Positions 51,679 through 52,924 of a stretch of DNA of 52,924 bases are shown here, piece by piece (positions within the stretch are counted from its first letter, which is position 1; every line of letters begins with the position of its first letter). The stretch covers positions 1-52,924 of the forward strand of contig JAUCQB010000009.1 in NCBI GenBank assembly GCA_030372985.1. The letters run 5' to 3'. The stretch comes from Phycisphaerae bacterium (GTDB taxonomy: Bacteria; Planctomycetota; Phycisphaerae; UBA1845; PWPN01). A program made the position numbers and the translations under genes. A model generated the notes under the pieces. That model saw nothing but the letters and a program-made list of their open reading frames with translations, ran no database searches and was not told the origin of the DNA.

Positions 51679-52011
51679 TCCACAAGAGGGTGCCACAGAT
51701 AGCTAATGATGTGCGCGACTGTGCGGGTTTTCCCTTAACCAACAGCTCAGTCGGCGCGTCAGAAATCACGGCGTTCTGAGCGCAAGTTACTTGATCATCA
51801 GCGATTAAGCCCTTCTTGGTTCCCCCAGAATCCATCGGGTCCGTGGCGCAGAAAATCTCCGTTTTTCTCAGCTTTAATCTTGTTGTCTTGCAGGATTGCT
51901 GATATGCTCGACGAGCTGAAACCAAGAGATTTCAGACCATGGAAGCCGGCAGGTTTGCCGTCGGCGCTTTTCGTTTTTACCTCGGGCTCACTTCCTCTGG
52001 AGGATGGACAA
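51679..52011. other. Non-coding stretch after the cargo
   Basis: No supported gene. A minus-strand open frame around 51798-52082 overlaps the next gene and lacks a ribosome site. A run of AT-rich sequence near 51850-51910 contains the element-to-chromosome change at most; I see no junction motif. Confidence 0.4.
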
Positions 52012-52924
52012 ATGCGACGGTTTTCAATTCTGACGGCATCGGTTACGACGATGTTGGTGACCCCAGCAAGCGGTGTCACCACTTTTTACTCACTCGATAG
52101 ATCGTCTAACCCGAGCCCGAACCTCGTCAGTTTCTTGTCTGATCCAACCGACCCTACGGTAAACTCAGTGGAGACGCTGGCCTCGGTCGGCTCCGTCCAT
52201 ACCACGGTCATGGATGTGTCGGCAGATGGGCGTCTTTTTATAGCTCCATATGGAACCACCGTCTACGAAATAGACCGTGGAACGGGGGCAATCCTCGGTT
52301 CGCTTGATGTCGGCGGGCCGATTGAAGGTTTGGCGGTGAGCGATATTGGTCTCATTTACACATCGGTCGGTGATACCACCAGAATCTACGAATCTGACTT
52401 TGATGCACAAACGGTGCGCTTACTACTTTCCACCGCAACAGACATCGACGACCTCGATTTCGACAAGGACGGCAACTTGATCGGAACTGACATCAACCAA
52501 AGCGGACAGGTCTGGCGAATCCCTTTAGATGGGTCACCATTGCAGTTGATTGCCACGCTACCCCCCGTGGGTGTTGGCCCGATGACTTATAGCCTTCAGC
52601 AAGACGCTTTCTACTTCATCGATAACAACTTTGATCCTCCAAGAAGAAACCTGTTGCGACTGCCCTGGGCCAATGGACAGCCTGGGATAATAGAGCATGT
52701 GAAGGAACTCGCTCCTGGGGAATACGTTGGCTTGGCAGCAGTTCCAGAACCATCGACAACAGTCATCATCGAGACGGTCCCAGTGGGCAACCCAGGTAAT
52801 GTGGGTGAGCTTTCGGGCGCAGGGGCTGGTGGGTACGGTGAGGATCGCATCTGCGGAGCGGTTTCCTATGGCTACCGCATCGGCAAATATGAGGTCACCG
52901 CCGGGCAGTACTGCGCATTTCTCA
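52012..52924 (+). CDS. Secreted protein with propeller-like part and FGE-type domain start (runs off the window)
   Basis: The open frame from ATG 52012 (GGAGG ten bases upstream) has no stop to the window end, about 304 codons. A signal peptide (ILTASVTTMLVTPASG) is followed by beta-rich sequence with propeller-like repeats (VSADGRLFIAPYGTTVYEIDRGTG, DKDGNLIGTDIN). At about residue 243 VPEPST, the core of a PEP-CTERM signal, is followed at once by VIIETVPVGNPGN and then YGYRIGKYEVTAGQYCAF. That last segment is the beginning of a formylglycine-generating-enzyme (SUMF1/EgtB-like) domain as found in many planctomycete surface proteins. Here the PEP motif precedes instead of ends the protein, so it may be a chimera. 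The catalytic end is not visible. Confidence 0.7.
   Translation, partial: MRRFSILTASVTTMLVTPASGVTTFYSLDRSSNPSPNLVSFLSDPTDPTVNSVETLASVGSVHTTVMDVSADGRLFIAPYGTTVYEIDRGTGAILGSLDVGGPIEGLAVSDIGLIYTSVGDTTRIYESDFDAQTVRLLLSTATDIDDLDFDKDGNLIGTDINQSGQVWRIPLDGSPLQLIATLPPVGVGPMTYSLQQDAFYFIDNNFDPPRRNLLRLPWANGQPGIIEHVKELAPGEYVGLAAVPEPSTTVIIETVPVGNPGNVGELSGAGAGGYGEDRICGAVSYGYRIGKYEVTAGQYCAFL

Noticed and set aside
1..52924. CRISPR array, rRNA genes or intact tRNA genes
   Set aside because: No regularly spaced identical repeats longer than the heptamers were seen. No rRNA signature was recognised, and only tRNA 3' fragments are present.

Overview
The window reads as chromosomal DNA of a high-GC member of the Planctomycetota, probably close to Phycisphaerae. 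The grounds are secreted enzymes ending in paired EF-hand (dockerin-like) modules, PEP-CTERM tails, an ECF sigma factor beside a Ser/Thr kinase fused to WD40 repeats, a two-gene family of secreted proteins, and a start of a formylglycine-generating-enzyme-like domain. All names come from reading the sequence; no database search was run.

Layout. 1-5000: a secreted papain-like-fold protein, an integrase remnant, a Tat-exported protein and a short N-terminal-side fragment of comM. 5000-25450: an accessory region bounded by two direct copies of the 3' half of a tRNA-Ala gene (5396-5437 and 25281-25322). It holds an alpha/beta hydrolase, an ArdC remnant, an AbrB-type protein, a LamG/propeller protein and an extracellular alpha-glucan locus (GH15, a dockerin-bearing repeat protein, a PEP-CTERM starch-binding-like protein, GH13, GH57). 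25450-33232: housekeeping genes, namely a cysteine synthase/cysteinyl-tRNA synthetase-like fusion, accA, tyrA and a PurS-PurS-PurL fusion. 33400-40613: two secreted paralogues, an ECF sigma factor and a large kinase, all on the minus strand. 40840-41763: a likely toxin-antitoxin group.

41793-51678 is the most interesting part. The C-terminal half of comM (minus strand) is cut just before its Walker A motif. Next to the cut lies a ~33-38 bp motif, then a consensus promoter and a large serine recombinase. Nine more genes follow, apart from gaps forming tightly overlapped operons: DUF4262-like, P-loop ATPase, DnaX-like clamp loader, beta-class DNA methyltransferase, ADP-ribosyltransferase-like protein, HD hydrolase, amidoligase and a HEFSH zincin. 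The same motif sits at the cut end of the comM fragment at 4980, cut at the same place in the protein, and again at 5-38. I read these as half-sites of a serine-integrase element that targets comM, later separated by rearrangement. The cargo looks like a mobile cassette combining DNA modification, an AAA replication-type ATPase and protein-modifying enzymes; its function is unknown.

The window ends inside a secreted protein whose 3' part begins a formylglycine-generating-enzyme-like domain.
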